From: SABI01 sp963663665
GTDB taxonomy: Bacteria > Spirochaetota > Spirochaetia > Sphaerochaetales > Sphaerochaetaceae
Assembly: GCA_963663665.2 (NCBI GenBank)
Contig: CAXXKP010000001.1
Span: 186,001 to 250,000, forward strand
Reading direction: 5' to 3'
DNA: 64,000 nucleotides
Below the pieces are notes generated by a model, which worked only from the letters and a program-made list of their open reading frames with translations, did no database searches and was not told where the DNA came from. Below are positions 27,445 to 35,835 of the stretch, in pieces (positions within the stretch are counted from its first letter, which is position 1; each line of letters begins with the position of its first letter). A program made the position numbers and the translations under genes.

Positions 27445-28332
27445 TTATTTTATAGAACCTTCTACCATCCCTTTGATGATATAACGCTGAGCAAAAAGAT
27501 AGAGTACAATCACAGGAAGCATTGCTATGAGTGTAGATGTAAGAATTAAATCCCACTGCTTAAGATATGCTCCCGCAAATGCCGTTACCGCAATTGGAAT
27601 AGTTTGAACTACACCATTAGAACCCAAAAGAAGTAATGGTAACAGATAATCATTCCAAATCCAAATTCCGTTAAGAATCAATACTGTCACGATAATTGGT
27701 TGCAACAGTGGGAAGATAATTGAAAAGAAAGTTCTTCCTCTTGAACATCCATCAATAGTTGCAGATTCTTCAAGCTCATAAGGAATATTTTTAATAAACC
27801 CATGAAAGATAAAAATTGAAAGTGGAGAACCAAATCCTAAATAGGCAAAAACAATTCCAGGAATAGTCCCTAACAATCGAATATGTAAAGTACTCCCAAT
27901 AATTCGTAACCAACGGACTAATGGGTACATAAGAACTTGAAAGGGAATAACCATGGCAGCTACGAAAGCCATGAACAATACCGTTGCCCAAACCGTCTTA
28001 TTCCGTACAAGAACCCATGCCGCCATAGAAGAGAAAAGCGCTAAAACTAATAAAGAGAAAACTGTAATAAGGGTGCTATCAACAAAAGCTCCCAAATAAT
28101 CAACAGTTGAATTATTGAATATTAGCGAAACATTAACCCACAGCTGTCCCCAATGAGTTGGCAGAGCTATAGCGTTAAAAATTATTTCTTTAGAGGTTTT
28201 TGCAGAATTTAATACAACCATCCCAAAAGGAATCATGAAGAGTATGAAAAGCAATACTGTTCCAATCTCTAAGAAAATAAGACCCGTTTTATGACTAGGT
28301 TGCCATTTTTTTTCGATTTGTACTGATTTCAT
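27445..28332 (-). CDS. Carbohydrate ABC transporter permease (MalG type)
   Basis: 295 residues with six predicted membrane helices. The inner-membrane loop that contacts the ATPase, with E-E-S-A-T-I-D-G-C-S near residue 187, is the EAA motif of CUT1 permeases. Its ATG overlaps the stop of the partner permease (TAATG), so translation is coupled. No ATPase gene is in the operon; CUT1 systems without one usually share a MsmX/UgpC-type ATPase encoded elsewhere. It works with the MalF-type permease at 28332-29219 and the binding protein at 29297-30568. Confidence 0.93.
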   Translation of the reverse strand: MKSVQIEKKWQPSHKTGLIFLEIGTVLLFILFMIPFGMVVLNSAKTSKEIIFNAIALPTHWGQLWVNVSLIFNNSTVDYLGAFVDSTLITVFSLLVLALFSSMAAWVLVRNKTVWATVLFMAFVAAMVIPFQVLMYPLVRWLRIIGSTLHIRLLGTIPGIVFAYLGFGSPLSIFIFHGFIKNIPYELEESATIDGCSRGRTFFSIIFPLLQPIIVTVLILNGIWIWNDYLLPLLLLGSNGVVQTIPIAVTAFAGAYLKQWDLILTSTLIAMLPVIVLYLFAQRYIIKGMVEGSIK

Positions 28333-29219
28333 TACATCTCCACCTCTTTCTTTTTATTTACTGAGACTTGTATTAAGGAGACAACCAGAAGGACTACAAA
28401 CAAGATAACAGCCTTTGCTTGTGCTTCAGCCATTCGGTTTGCAGTAGCAGTACTAAAAATATTCATTGCAAGTAACTGACTAGCCTTGACTGGTGTATCG
28501 AGGAACCTTGTTGCAGGCCCTCCATTAGTCAATGTTAAGTTCATATCGAATTGTTTGAACGAGGTTGTTAAGGTTAAAAAGATTGAGATGGTAAAAGCAT
28601 TTGCCATCATCGGGATCAAAATATGAGTAACTCGGGTCAAATAGGGAGCTCCATCAACATTTGCAGCTTCCATGAGTGAAGCAGGAATGCTCTGAATTGA
28701 AGCGACATAAATTAGCATGATATACCCAGCATATTGCCATGTATTAACTACAGCCATCGTCCATATAACCGTGTTAGGAAGACTTAAAAAAGAGGTCTGT
28801 AGGAACTGAATGGACAGAACCTCACCTAGATCAACGATTATATTGTTTAAGAGAAATTGCCAGATATAACCAAGTACGATCCCACCAATAAGGTAAGGTA
28901 CAAAGAAACCAGCTCGATAAAAATTACGCCTGCGAAGACCACTGGTCACCATTAATGAAAGCGCGAAACTCACGATGTTTACGAATAAAATATTAATCAA
29001 CGTAAAGAAAATTGTTATCAAGAAGGAAAAAAGGAAATCAGGAGATGAGAACAAACCCATAAAATTCTTGAGGCCTACAAAGTTAACATTATTGTTGACA
29101 CCATTCCAATCGGTCATTGAGTAATAGAGGCCAAAGAAAAAAGGAATGATAATTATCATCAAGAATGCAAACACACAGGGTGCCAAAAACAGCACATTTA
29201 CAAAACGACTCTGTTTCAT
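28332..29219 (-). CDS. Carbohydrate ABC transporter permease (MalF/UgpA type)
   Basis: 295 residues with six membrane helices. The EAA-type loop (L-M-E-A-A-N-V-D-G-A) is near residue 183. It is the first permease of the importer and is separated from the binding-protein gene by 77 bases that hold a 10-bp-stem hairpin. The GH4 and LacI genes downstream suggest uptake of an alpha-glycoside. There are no unusual features in the sequence. Confidence 0.93.
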   Translation of the reverse strand: MKQSRFVNVLFLAPCVFAFLMIIIIPFFFGLYYSMTDWNGVNNNVNFVGLKNFMGLFSSPDFLFSFLITIFFTLINILFVNIVSFALSLMVTSGLRRRNFYRAGFFVPYLIGGIVLGYIWQFLLNNIIVDLGEVLSIQFLQTSFLSLPNTVIWTMAVVNTWQYAGYIMLIYVASIQSIPASLMEAANVDGAPYLTRVTHILIPMMANAFTISIFLTLTTSFKQFDMNLTLTNGGPATRFLDTPVKASQLLAMNIFSTATANRMAEAQAKAVILFVVLLVVSLIQVSVNKKKEVEM

Positions 29220-29249
29220 TGTGTTCTACTCCCACTATTGATTAGAAGA

Positions 29250-29283
29250 AGCTCTTGTAAAAGCTTTCACTTCTACAAGAGCT
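29250..29283 (-). other. Intercistronic hairpin between binding-protein and permease genes
   Basis: AGCTCTTGTA (29250-29259) pairs perfectly with TACAAGAGCT (29274-29283) over a 14-base loop. It lies between the SBP stop and the permease start, where such a stem can stabilise the upstream message or cause partial termination, giving more binding protein than permease. Confidence 0.6.
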
Positions 29284-29296
29284 CTATTAGATATTA

Positions 29297-30568
29297 CTAT
29301 TTAAGATTTGCAACAGCCTTGTTCATATCAGCAATAAATTGGTTGATATTGTCAGGATTCTGTGCGAAGAGGTCGAAGATAGGCCCAAAGATATTTTGGC
29401 CAGCTCCATCAGGAAGCATTCCAAAGAATACACCATAGTTTCCACCTTTTGCATTAGCAGCCATCAAAGCTTGGCTAAGTTGACCGGAAGGCTTGAGTGT
29501 AACTGATTTGAAAGCTGGAATCATACCGGCTTCTTTAACCATATATTCATGACCTGCTGATGTTCCTGCAATTGAAGCAAGGAAAGCCTTTGCAGCATCT
29601 GCATTAGGACTTTGAGAGTTTACACAGTACCAACTTGGAGCAAAGAGGTAGAGACCTTCTTCTACTGTATCTAGGAATGCATGAGGAGCATACCCAATTT
29701 TGAATGTAACGCCGAGTTGTGCAAGGTTAGGATCTACCCAGTTTCCTTGGTGTAGGAAAGCTGTTTTGCCTTGAGCAAAAGAACCAACTTGGTCATCATA
29801 GCTACCATTAAGAAGAATCTTTTGATCAGCATATTTGAACAATAATTGGAGATATTTTGTATACTGTAAGAAACGATCTTGGTCTAAACTACCAGCAAGA
29901 GCTTTCTTAATAATACTTGTATCATCAAATGCAAGTCCACCACCCCAATAGGCTGCGAGGTTGTGCTGAGCTGCTACCCACCACATTCCACCAGCAACAG
30001 AAGCTGCCATAGCAACAGGTGCATCAATTCCAAGTTCAGCTTTCTTTGAATCAAGGAGTTTAAATGCCTTTTCATAAGCTGCCCGGGTTGTCAATGTAGC
30101 TGGATCGATACCTGCTTTAGCAAGAATCTCTGCATTATAAGCTAATCCGTATCCTTCAATAGCTACTGGGAAACCTACTACTTTACCATCAACCTTAAAA
30201 GCTAAATCTGTATCACTTACCCATGGTTGATCACTTAGATCTGCAATGTAGTCTTTCCAGATATCATAGCCGCCCTGTCCTTCAATCATGAAGATATCAG
30301 GCATTTGACCAGCTTGTGCTTTTGCTTTCATGGCCCCACCGTAATCTCCGCCACCACCGAGGGTCTCGACTTTTACAGTTACTCCAGGAGTTGCTGCTGA
30401 ATATTGAGCTGCATATGCATCAATTGCATCTTTAATCTCAACTTTTAGTTGGAACATATTAACCGTTACCTCGCCTGATTTCTCAGTAGCACCGGCACCA
30501 AAAACCACACTTGTTACAGTAGCAAACACAAGAGCGATTGCTAGAACTTTGAAAAGTGTCTTTTTCAT
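29297..30568 (-). CDS. Extracytoplasmic sugar-binding protein (MalE type, CUT1)
   Basis: 423 residues. A Sec signal peptide (about 1-25) ends in V-F-G-A-G-A-T-E-K, the Cys-free cleavage region common in spirochaete binding proteins. A typical SBP_bac_1 body follows, including G-Q-M-P-D-I-F-M near residue 88. GGGGAG lies just before the ATG. It is first in the operon SBP, permease, permease, GH4, LacI. The palindrome at 30627-30638 is the probable LacI-family operator. The sugar is unknown; the GH4 neighbour suggests an alpha-linked glycoside. Confidence 0.92.
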   Translation of the reverse strand: MKKTLFKVLAIALVFATVTSVVFGAGATEKSGEVTVNMFQLKVEIKDAIDAYAAQYSAATPGVTVKVETLGGGGDYGGAMKAKAQAGQMPDIFMIEGQGGYDIWKDYIADLSDQPWVSDTDLAFKVDGKVVGFPVAIEGYGLAYNAEILAKAGIDPATLTTRAAYEKAFKLLDSKKAELGIDAPVAMAASVAGGMWWVAAQHNLAAYWGGGLAFDDTSIIKKALAGSLDQDRFLQYTKYLQLLFKYADQKILLNGSYDDQVGSFAQGKTAFLHQGNWVDPNLAQLGVTFKIGYAPHAFLDTVEEGLYLFAPSWYCVNSQSPNADAAKAFLASIAGTSAGHEYMVKEAGMIPAFKSVTLKPSGQLSQALMAANAKGGNYGVFFGMLPDGAGQNIFGPIFDLFAQNPDNINQFIADMNKAVANLK

Positions 30569-30626
30569 TTTTCTCCCCTTTTTTGTATTTTTTTGATATT
30601 ACAAATTAACGCTCTAAAACAATAGG

Positions 30627-30638
30627 TGTTACGTAACA
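30627..30638. promoter_or_regulatory. LacI-type operator candidate
   Basis: TGTTACGTAACA is a perfect 12-bp palindrome with central CG, 58 bases upstream of the SBP start codon in the leftward promoter region. It probably serves the LacI regulator at 24938-25969. Confidence 0.55.
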
Positions 30639-30788
30639 TCTTTTCTTCAGTATAGCACCAACATTCAATCTGTCAATAAAATAAAAGGTAATTTTCGAAC
30701 TTTTTGGAAACCCTTCCATTTTAGCGTTTTTAAGCATGTTTCGAATATATTTTTTTATTTTTCTGCTAACATATTTGACAATATTTAG

Positions 30789-30800
30789 TTAACATGTTAA
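30789..30800. promoter_or_regulatory. MarR operator candidate
   Basis: TTAACATGTTAA is a perfect 12-bp palindrome 11 bases before the marR-like start codon. A related half-site (CTAACAT) lies about 24 bases further upstream. The position suggests autoregulation. Confidence 0.5.
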
Positions 30801-30811
30801 TTTCATAGATC

Positions 30812-31267
30812 ATGAGTACTAATATTGATGACCTTACATTCTCTACAATGTATAACATTATGCAAAGTGGAATGTGGCTACTAAATGATTTAGAAAACTA
30901 TCTCAGGCCTTTTAATATGTCTCATGCTAGACTAACTGTTCTTCTCATGTTGAAAGAATCAAATCGAAGAGAAATACGACCAAAAGATATAGCGAAGATT
31001 ACAGGAAAAAGCAAACCTGCTATAACCCGAATGGTAGAAAAACTATTGCACGATGGATTGATCTCTATTGATCAAGATGAGCTCGATGGTCGTGTAAAAA
31101 AATTGAGTTTGACAAGTGAGGGAAATTCTTTATTAAAAAGAATCATTCCTGAATATAATAAGAGAATAATTAAAATGAGTTCCTCACTTTCAAACTATGA
31201 TAAATTGCAAATCAATACTCTGCTAAAGAAGGTAAATTATCTTGATGATGAGAGAACCCTATTATGA
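30812..31267 (+). CDS. MarR-family transcriptional regulator
   Basis: 151 residues with a winged helix (about 30-110): R-P-K-D-I-A-K-I-T-G-K-S-K-P-A-I-T-R-M-V as recognition helices, then D-G-R-V-K-K-L-S-L-T for the wing. MarR proteins are dimeric repressors, often of efflux or stress genes. It overlaps the next gene by 4 bases (ATGA). A perfect palindrome lies just before its start. An MFS transporter 0.9 kb downstream in the same direction is a plausible target. The inducer is unknown. Confidence 0.9.
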   Translation: MSTNIDDLTFSTMYNIMQSGMWLLNDLENYLRPFNMSHARLTVLLMLKESNRREIRPKDIAKITGKSKPAITRMVEKLLHDGLISIDQDELDGRVKKLSLTSEGNSLLKRIIPEYNKRIIKMSSSLSNYDKLQINTLLKKVNYLDDERTLL

Positions 31268-31578
31268 TGTTTCTTAACTATTCAGAAATATCTAAGAGTG
31301 TAAAAGAGAAGGCTTTGAGAGGGCATCCTTCTGACATTGAGTCGATTATGTCGCTATTAGAAGAAGCGGATCTTCCTACCACAAAAATAATAGATTTCCA
31401 CTTAAGCCAAGTAATCAATACTCGTGGAATTGAAGAAATCGCTCATTTCCTATTTCATGGTAGCCAAATACAGAGAAATTATTGCACATTATTTTTTGCG
31501 AGAAGAAATGAATGGGATCTTGTAAATAAAGCTTATCAGGAAGGCTTGATTGATTGGAAACAAGCTTATTCTAGGTAA
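31264..31578 (+). CDS. Small conserved protein of unknown function, coupled to marR
   Basis: 104 residues, starting inside the MarR stop (ATGATG). It is mostly helical with no membrane segment. Distinctive stretches are H-L-S-Q-V-I-N-T-R-G near 47 and I-Q-R-N-Y-C-T-L-F-F-A-R-R-N-E-W near 69-84. I have a sense of having seen this C-terminal pattern in Firmicutes hypothetical proteins but cannot name a family. Tight coupling suggests it acts with the regulator. Confidence 0.7.
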   Translation: MMFLNYSEISKSVKEKALRGHPSDIESIMSLLEEADLPTTKIIDFHLSQVINTRGIEEIAHFLFHGSQIQRNYCTLFFARRNEWDLVNKAYQEGLIDWKQAYSR

Positions 31579-31705
31579 CCTCTCAGATACTTAGTGTTAC
31601 CTTTTTTGTTCCCACATAGAAATTTAATACTTAGAATAGGGATGACATTAAATATAATTTTATGTATATACTCTCATGTACATACAAGATCAAAGGAGTC
31701 TCTAC

Positions 31706-32068
31706 ATGAATTTTAATGTAATCAAAGAAAATGGAATTACGATCACTCACATTATCTCAGATAATTTGGTATTAACTGATGTGGAATCAGCATTAGACCT
31801 CATGGCGAATGTTCGCTATGCGACTAAGAGCAATATCATCATCCTAGATGCTTCATTAGTAGATCCTACGTTCTTTGACCTTAAAAGCAATCTTGCAGGT
31901 GAAATCCTTCAAAAATTTGTCAACTATTCTATGAAATTAGCTATTATAGGTGACTTTTCACAGCATACAAGCAAAAGTCTACGAGACTTCATCTATGAGA
32001 GTAACAAAGGGAATCATATATTATTCCTTTCAGATGTAGGCACTGCAGTAACTCGATTCTCTCGTTAA
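31706..32068 (+). CDS. DUF4180 domain protein
   Basis: 120 residues. The start at 31706 is preferred over an ATG ten codons upstream because AAAGGAG stands 7 bases before it. The protein matches DUF4180 along its length: A-L-D-L-M-A-N-V near 30, F-F-D-L-K-S-N-L-A-G-E-I-L-Q-K near 60, and F-S-Q-H-T-S-K-S-L-R-D-F near 90. It has an alpha/beta fold resembling STAS-like or regulatory domains; function is unknown. Its neighbours are the MarR pair and an MFS transporter in the same direction. Confidence 0.85.
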   Translation: MNFNVIKENGITITHIISDNLVLTDVESALDLMANVRYATKSNIIILDASLVDPTFFDLKSNLAGEILQKFVNYSMKLAIIGDFSQHTSKSLRDFIYESNKGNHILFLSDVGTAVTRFSR

Positions 32069-32148
32069 ATAATAGATAATAGGGTACCCCCCAATAATTA
32101 CGATGAATTAGATTGTAATTAATAGAATATTTCTTTACTATTTGGCGC

Positions 32149-33384
32149 ATGAACCAGCAAGTTACAGGTATCAAGGGGATGATAAATCTCTATAAAGGTC
32201 TTCCCCGACCAGTATATGTCATCTTTTTAGCCACAATTATTAATGGAGTTGGAATTTTTGTCTATCCATTTTTAGTGTTACTTCTTACCCAGCACCTTGG
32301 GTACAGCGATGCGTGGGCTGGTGTATTTTTGTCTATTGCAGCTCTTGCATATCTTCCAGGGTCTTTCATTGGTGGAAAACTTGCTGATAAGATTGGACGT
32401 AAGAAAGTTATGGTTACTGGCCAATTATTAGGGAATCTGATGTTCTTAATCTGCGGATTCCTTGGTACTTCAAAGTATGTTCCCCTTTTCATCTTCTTTA
32501 ATCTCCTCTTCGATGGGGCAGTAGACCCAGCTCGTAGTGCATTAATGACTGATATAACTAATTCAGAAAATAGGCAGGTAAGCTTTTCTCTCAACTATCT
32601 AGGTCACAATATTGGATTTGCAATAGGTCCTCTTGTCGCGGGACTTCTGTTTTACAAAGCCCCTAGTTGGATCTTTTTTGGAAATGCAATTATTGCTACT
32701 ATTGCTATCATTTTTGTGGCTTTCATGGTACCAGAATCTAAACCAGATCAAGCAGTAATAGAAGCAAGTTATGATACCGACTCTTTAGAAAGAGGACATC
32801 GCGGGGGGTTAATAAAAGCACTCCTATCAAGACCACGTCTAGTTGCTCTTGCAGCGTGTATCACATTCTTCAGTTTTGCATATAGCCAATCTTTGTTTGC
32901 CTTACCTCTCTATACGACAAAACTCTTTGGAGAAAAAGGGGCTACTCTCTACGGGTCTATTATGTCATTAAATGCCGTTGTTGTTGTGTTGAGTAATGCA
33001 TTTATCGTTATGGCTCTAAAAAAATATCATCCATTGAGAAATATTGCCTTAGCTGGAGTGCTTTATGCCATAGGCTTTACCTTAATGGGATTTGCAAAAC
33101 TTCCAATTTGGTTATATCTTCTTGCCGTTATATTTACATTAGGAGAGGTAATAGACGCAACAAATACCCACTATTACATTGCCAATAACACGCCTATGAG
33201 CCATAGAGCTCGTTTTAGTGCAATTCTCCCTGTTATTATGGGTTTTGGACATGGTATAGCACCGCTAGTGGGAGGACAAATTAGTACTCGCTACGGCCTA
33301 GAATATGTTTGGTACACAGTAGGAATATCAGCAATAATTGGAACTATAGGAGTTTCAATATTATATCTTACTGAAAAAAGGTAG
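32149..33384 (+). CDS. MFS transporter
   Basis: 411 residues with 12 predicted membrane helices. The MFS loop motif G-G-K-L-A-D-K-I-G-R-K-K lies near 74-85 between helices 2 and 3. It resembles drug-efflux or sugar-efflux MFS members with no decisive specificity. No good Shine-Dalgarno precedes the ATG at 32149; the in-frame ATG at 32179 has AAGGGG touching it, also not ideal. A MarR regulator upstream suggests inducible efflux. A bidirectional terminator follows. Confidence 0.85.
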   Translation: MNQQVTGIKGMINLYKGLPRPVYVIFLATIINGVGIFVYPFLVLLLTQHLGYSDAWAGVFLSIAALAYLPGSFIGGKLADKIGRKKVMVTGQLLGNLMFLICGFLGTSKYVPLFIFFNLLFDGAVDPARSALMTDITNSENRQVSFSLNYLGHNIGFAIGPLVAGLLFYKAPSWIFFGNAIIATIAIIFVAFMVPESKPDQAVIEASYDTDSLERGHRGGLIKALLSRPRLVALAACITFFSFAYSQSLFALPLYTTKLFGEKGATLYGSIMSLNAVVVVLSNAFIVMALKKYHPLRNIALAGVLYAIGFTLMGFAKLPIWLYLLAVIFTLGEVIDATNTHYYIANNTPMSHRARFSAILPVIMGFGHGIAPLVGGQISTRYGLEYVWYTVGISAIIGTIGVSILYLTEKR

Positions 33385-33421
33385 CTATTACACGCACAGA
33401 AATTATCGGTGCATGTAATAG
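33385..33421. terminator. Bidirectional terminator between convergent operons
   Basis: CTATTACACGCAC (33385-33397) pairs with GTGCATGTAATAG (33409-33421), 12 of 13 positions, around an 11-base loop. A T-rich tract follows on the + strand and a T-run slightly beyond the stem on the - strand. It closes the MFS gene and the leftward transketolase operon. Confidence 0.7.
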
Positions 33422-33442
33422 TCCATTATTCTTTATTTTTAA

Positions 33443-33925
33443 TTATCTAAAATTGACTTCTTCTATATCTTTCACAATATTAAAGTTTTTCGTAAGGAAA
33501 TCTTTCTTGAATTCCATCTTTTCTGTAAATGCAACTTTTAACCATGCATCAACTATCTGGATTCCGAGAAAGGGGGCTGTAATCCAGCCTCCCATCGTAA
33601 GAACATTCGAATTGTTGATAATCTTACCTCGCTCTCCTGCAAAGACAGTGTCTGCAACTACTGCATAGACACCTTTGAATTTATTAGCAACAATCGCCAT
33701 TCCTTGTCCTGTTCCGCAAATAAGGATTCCTCGATCAACTTCGCTACTTTGAACAGCCTTTGCAACTTTTGGAGCTTGTGTTGTATATGGGAGAGGGGCA
33801 TCGACTGATTCAATCCCAAAATCAATTACCTCTACTTCTTTCATAGTCTTTAAATGTTCAACAATTGCTTCTCTTAGTGGAAAACCTGAGAGATCTGATG
33901 CTATCGCGATTTTTATAGTATTCAT
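33443..33925 (-). CDS. RpiB/LacAB-family isomerase, probable 4-deoxy-4-sulfoerythrose isomerase (SqwI type)
   Basis: 160 residues of the RpiB/LacAB family. The thiolate loop L-I-C-G-T-G-Q-G is near residue 70, and the N-terminal D-L-S-G-F replaces the usual D-H-A-G-F. The ring-opening His of RpiB, normally in a R-x-H-N-D/N motif, is also replaced: here the segment is G-K-I-I-N-N. Both losses fit a non-phosphorylated, open-chain substrate rather than ribose 5-phosphate. It is third in the leftward operon with the two transketolase halves (9-base gap). In the sulfo-TK pathway an RpiB-like enzyme converts sulfoerythrose to sulfoerythrulose so that transketolase can act again. Function is assigned by context plus the substitutions. 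Confidence 0.8.
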   Translation of the reverse strand: MNTIKIAIASDLSGFPLREAIVEHLKTMKEVEVIDFGIESVDAPLPYTTQAPKVAKAVQSSEVDRGILICGTGQGMAIVANKFKGVYAVVADTVFAGERGKIINNSNVLTMGGWITAPFLGIQIVDAWLKVAFTEKMEFKKDFLTKNFNIVKDIEEVNFR

Positions 33926-33934
33926 ATAAATTCC

Positions 33935-34879
33935 TTATTTATGGTTTTTCTTTTCCAACACAGCATATGCCGTTTCTGCAATATCCTTCGCAGTGAGTTT
34001 ATAATCTTTCATCAAAAACTCAAGTGTTCCAACCTGTCCAAATCTATCTTTTGAACCAATTCGTCCTAAGTAGGTGGGCAACTCCTCACTTAACAACTCA
34101 GCTACAGCGCCTCCGAGTCCTCCAGTAACTTGATGATTCTCGCATGTGACGATAGCACCTGTCTTTTTTGCATAGGTAATAACAAGGTCATTATCTAATG
34201 GTTTAATGGTATGCATATCAATAACAGCAACACTAATACCCTCTTTCTCCAATATTTCAGCGGCCTTTAGCGCTTCAGGAACCATCACAAAACCTGTAGC
34301 AATGAGAGTAACATCATCTCCATCTTTGAGAACTTTCCCCTTCCCTAGAGTAAATTTTTCATTATCGTTATAGAAAGATTGGGAACCTTTTCTATGCATT
34401 CGTACATACACAGAACCCGGATGTTCTGCCACTAGAGTAATCAAAGCTGCACAAGAAATAGTATCACTTGGTTCTACTATTGTAAGATTTGGAATTAACC
34501 TCATCATTCCAGCATCTTCAAATGGCATGTGAGTTCCCCCATTAAATTGAGCTGTGATCCCAGGATCTGTCCCCACTAACTTCACATTCAATTGAGCATA
34601 GTTAGCAGAAAGGAAAAATTGATCAAAAACTCTTCGAGATGCGAAGGTTCCAAAGGTTGCAGCAAAAGGAATCTTTCCTTCAGCCGATAGTCCCGAGGCA
34701 ACCCCTACCATATTTGCTTCAGCAACTCCTACATTAAAGAATCTATCAGGAAAAGCATCTTTAAAGGGTTTTGATCCAGTAGCGCTCATGAGATCAGCTT
34801 CTAATACACAGATATTCTCATTCTTTTTTGCTAATTCAATAAGAGTTTCAACATATACTTGGCGCATATCTTTACCCAT
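33935..34879 (-). CDS. Transketolase C-terminal subunit, probable 6-deoxy-6-sulfofructose transketolase
   Basis: 314 residues with the Pyr and C-terminal domains of a split transketolase. The catalytic-Glu region is G-V-A-E-A-N-M near residue 52, with F-A-A-T-F-G-T-F-A near 73. It starts at the last base of the N-terminal subunit gene and forms an obligate pair with it. A split transketolase can be a housekeeping enzyme, but this pair sits with an RpiB-like isomerase under the SQ regulon operator. The inferred role is two-step ketol transfer from sulfofructose and then sulfoerythrulose to glyceraldehyde 3-phosphate, giving two xylulose 5-phosphate and sulfoacetaldehyde (SqwGH in the described pathway). 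Confidence 0.85.
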   Translation of the reverse strand: MGKDMRQVYVETLIELAKKNENICVLEADLMSATGSKPFKDAFPDRFFNVGVAEANMVGVASGLSAEGKIPFAATFGTFASRRVFDQFFLSANYAQLNVKLVGTDPGITAQFNGGTHMPFEDAGMMRLIPNLTIVEPSDTISCAALITLVAEHPGSVYVRMHRKGSQSFYNDNEKFTLGKGKVLKDGDDVTLIATGFVMVPEALKAAEILEKEGISVAVIDMHTIKPLDNDLVITYAKKTGAIVTCENHQVTGGLGGAVAELLSEELPTYLGRIGSKDRFGQVGTLEFLMKDYKLTAKDIAETAYAVLEKKNHK

Positions 34880-35706
34880 TAGATGACCTCCTTAAGAACA
34901 GAAAGAGCCTCTTCTAATTGCTCTTTTGTAATTGGCATATTATGACTGCTTACCTTCCCTTCAGCAAAAGAACAACCTTTACCTTTTATGGTATCGAGAA
35001 TTATCATAGAAGGCTTGCCGGATACCAATTTCGCATCATCTATAGCTTTTTGTATTTGAACAAAGTCATGTCCATCAATTTTGATAGCATTCCATCCAAA
35101 GGAACTCCATTTGTCAGTAAGGGACTCAATATTCATTACATCCATCACTGTTCCGTCAATTTGCATATGATTATAATCAGTAAACGCAATAAGATTTCCT
35201 AATCTAAATTGAGCTGCACTCATTGCAGCTTCCCAGTTCTGGCCTTCTTGAGATTCCCCATCACCTATAATTACAAATACATGGTTGTTTCTCTTGTCTA
35301 ATCTCGTAGCAAGAGCTATCCCAACAGCAGCAGAAAGCCCCTGACCAAGAGAGCCTGTAGTCATATCGATTCCAGGAGTTCGATTTCTATCACAATGGCT
35401 AGGAAGATTTGTCCCTCCGACATTGAGGGTATCTAGCCATTCGATTGGAAAGAATCCTTTCCTTGCAAGAATACTATAGAGAGTAGGACCTGCATGTCCC
35501 TTTGAAAGAACCAATCTATCTCTTGATAAATCTCTTGGATTTGATGGGTCAGTTTTCATCTCTTTGTAATAAAGGTAAGTGAGTATATCGACTACAGACA
35601 TAGCACCCCCTACATGTCCCACCCCTAAATGGGCGATGGAAGAAAGAGTAAGAACACGAACATCTCGGGCGATTCGTTTCAACTCATGAATTTCGTCTTG
35701 ATTCAT
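34879..35706 (-). CDS. Transketolase N-terminal subunit, probable 6-deoxy-6-sulfofructose transketolase
   Basis: 275 residues with the thiamine-diphosphate-binding domain. The proton-shuttle His region is S-I-A-H-L-G-V-G-H near residues 23-31, and the ThDP motif is G-D-G-E-S-Q-E-G near 148 with Asn nearby. D-Y-N-H-M-Q-I-D-G is near 180. First gene of the leftward operon; an ATG at 35706 has an AGGAG-like site upstream. The operator TTACTTA-TAC-TAAGTAA is 23 bases before the start codon, where a bound repressor would block transcription. See the C-terminal half for the proposed reaction. Confidence 0.87.
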   Translation of the reverse strand: MNQDEIHELKRIARDVRVLTLSSIAHLGVGHVGGAMSVVDILTYLYYKEMKTDPSNPRDLSRDRLVLSKGHAGPTLYSILARKGFFPIEWLDTLNVGGTNLPSHCDRNRTPGIDMTTGSLGQGLSAAVGIALATRLDKRNNHVFVIIGDGESQEGQNWEAAMSAAQFRLGNLIAFTDYNHMQIDGTVMDVMNIESLTDKWSSFGWNAIKIDGHDFVQIQKAIDDAKLVSGKPSMIILDTIKGKGCSFAEGKVSSHNMPITKEQLEEALSVLKEVI

Positions 35707-35728
35707 CTATATCTCCTTGCTATTTATA

Positions 35729-35749
35729 TTACTTATACTAAGTAAGTAA
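35729..35749. promoter_or_regulatory. SQ regulon operator 1 (ROK site)
   Basis: A perfect inverted repeat TTACTTA-TAC-TAAGTAA (35729-35745), followed by GTAA. It lies between the divergent transketolase operon and the ROK regulator gene, so it can control both. Near-identical sites occur at 37076 and 49320. Confidence 0.75.
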
Positions 35750-35835
35750 AAAATATCATTTACTTTTTCGTTTGTAAAGGGCAAAATGAAATAGATAGAG
35801 TATATTTAATATATTGAAAAGTATGAGGGGATGTT

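Noticed and set aside
33935..35706. Housekeeping transketolase for the pentose phosphate pathway
   Set aside because: It shares an operator with the SQ genes and is coupled to an RpiB homologue lacking the phosphate-handling histidines. A housekeeping role in addition cannot be excluded.
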